Source: Priapulus caudatus (taxonomy: Eukaryota > Priapulida > Priapulimorpha > Priapulimorphida > Priapulidae). From it: a DNA stretch of 30,803 nucleotides. The DNA is taken from positions 1-30,803 of the forward strand of contig NW_014578542.1 in assembly GCF_000485595.1 (NCBI RefSeq), in the 5' to 3' direction. Both the position numbers and the translations under genes were made by a program. A model generated the notes under the pieces. That model worked only from the letters and a program-made list of their open reading frames with translations. It was not told where the DNA came from and ran no database searches. Below are positions 30,251 to 30,803 of this stretch, one piece after another. The first letter of the stretch is position 1; the number at the start of each line of letters is the position of its first letter.

Positions 30251-30803
30251 CTTACCTTTATAGATGGAGCCACCCATGTTGGTTTCGCTTGACAGCCACA
30301 CATATCGCGTCGCGAGCACTGCAGCGAGGATTGCTCTTACCTTTATAGATGGAGCCACCCGTGTTGGTTTCGCTCGACAGCCGCACATATCGCGTCGCGA
30401 GCACTGCAGCGAGGATTGCTCTTACCTTTATAGATGGAGCCACCCGTGTTGGTTTCGCTCGACAGCCGCACGTATCACGTCGCAAGAATTACTCTTACCT
30501 TTATAGATGGAGCCACCCGTGTTGGTTTCGCTCGACAGCCGCACGTATCACGTCGCAAGAATTACTCTTACCTTTATAGATGGAGCCACCCGTGTTGGTT
30601 TCGCTCGACAGCCGCACGTATCACGTCGCAAGAATTACTCTTACCTTTATAGATGGAGCCACCCGTGTTGGGTTCGCTCGACAGCCGCACATATCGCGTC
30701 ACGAGCACGGCAGCGAGGATTGCTCTTACCTTTATAGATGGAGCCACCCGTGTTGGTTTCGCTCGACAGCCGCACGTATCACGTCACGAGGATCGCTCTT
30801 ACC
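30251..30803 (-). repeat. 73/85-bp donor-spanning satellite, minus gene
   Basis: Eight copies of the donor (CTTACC on +, GGTAAG on -) at 30251, 30336, 30421, 30494, 30567, 30640, 30725 and 30798, spaced 85, 85, 73, 73, 73, 85 and 73 bp. Each full unit reads on the minus strand GTAAGAG, a variable part, GCGGCTGTCGAGCGAAACC, AACACGGGTGGCTCC and ATCTATAAAG. The long form has an extra GAGCACTGCAGCGAGG-type stretch. The array runs off the window. It overlaps the exon segment at 30256-30287. Confidence 0.95.
30256..30287 (-). CDS. Preceding exon segment (ETNMGGSIYK), minus gene
   Basis: Minus strand: sequence coding ETNMGGSIYK followed by donor CTATAAAG|GTAAGA, phase 1 out, compatible with the 51-nt exon. 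The 5' border is uncertain: an AG at 30288-30289 fits, but no convincing pyrimidine tract precedes it. This is the copy nearest the 51-nt exon of a unit present eight times, most others reading ETNTGGSIYK. Confidence 0.5.

Overview
The window is eukaryotic genomic DNA, most likely from a non-vertebrate metazoan, probably a marine invertebrate. It shows small phased exons with GT-AG introns, microsatellites, several MITE families, a decayed DNA transposon of a type common in invertebrate genomes, and CCCTAA (telomere-type) interstitial repeats. Nothing suggests bacterial or phage DNA. The species cannot be told from the sequence.

Two genes can be supported. The first, on the + strand at about 9.5-20.3 kb, is an ortholog of MDM1, the microtubule-binding centriolar/nuclear protein. 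Eleven exons (9516-9775 to 20139-20299) join with consistent codon phase throughout. They carry four copies of the MDM1 signature repeat ([S/T]-E-Y-x3-[F/Y]) and an MDM1-type C-terminus ending near ...ARERQHHFWG. The usual N-terminal repeat exon was not found and may lie upstream. The second gene, on the - strand at 29.26-30.8 kb and convergent with MDM1, is represented only by its last exons. They encode the C-terminal tail of a protein I do not recognise.

Layout: 1-3166 holds simple repeats, a TA-flanked MITE and unannotated DNA. 3167-6882 is a decayed transposon with roughly 175-bp inverted repeats and a frameshifted minus-strand ORF. 6883-9515 holds MITEs and AT-rich DNA. 9516-20299 is the MDM1 gene. 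20296-22085 is a 103-bp satellite that contains an exact second copy of the last exon. 22086-29261 is intergenic, with MITEs, telomere-like DNA and two minisatellites. 29262-30803 is the tail of the minus-strand gene.

The most unusual feature is that tandem arrays sit on exon edges. The exon 3 donor (30-bp units), exon 5 donor (about 80-165 bp), exon 9 acceptor (about 70 bp), the MDM1 stop-codon end (103 bp), and a donor of the minus-strand gene (73/85 bp) each lie in or against an array whose units copy that boundary. Telomere-like CTAACC-rich arrays also lead into the acceptors of exons 10 and 11. This looks like a locus-wide process that multiplies exon boundaries. Whether it affects splicing or is only a by-product of local duplication cannot be settled from the sequence.
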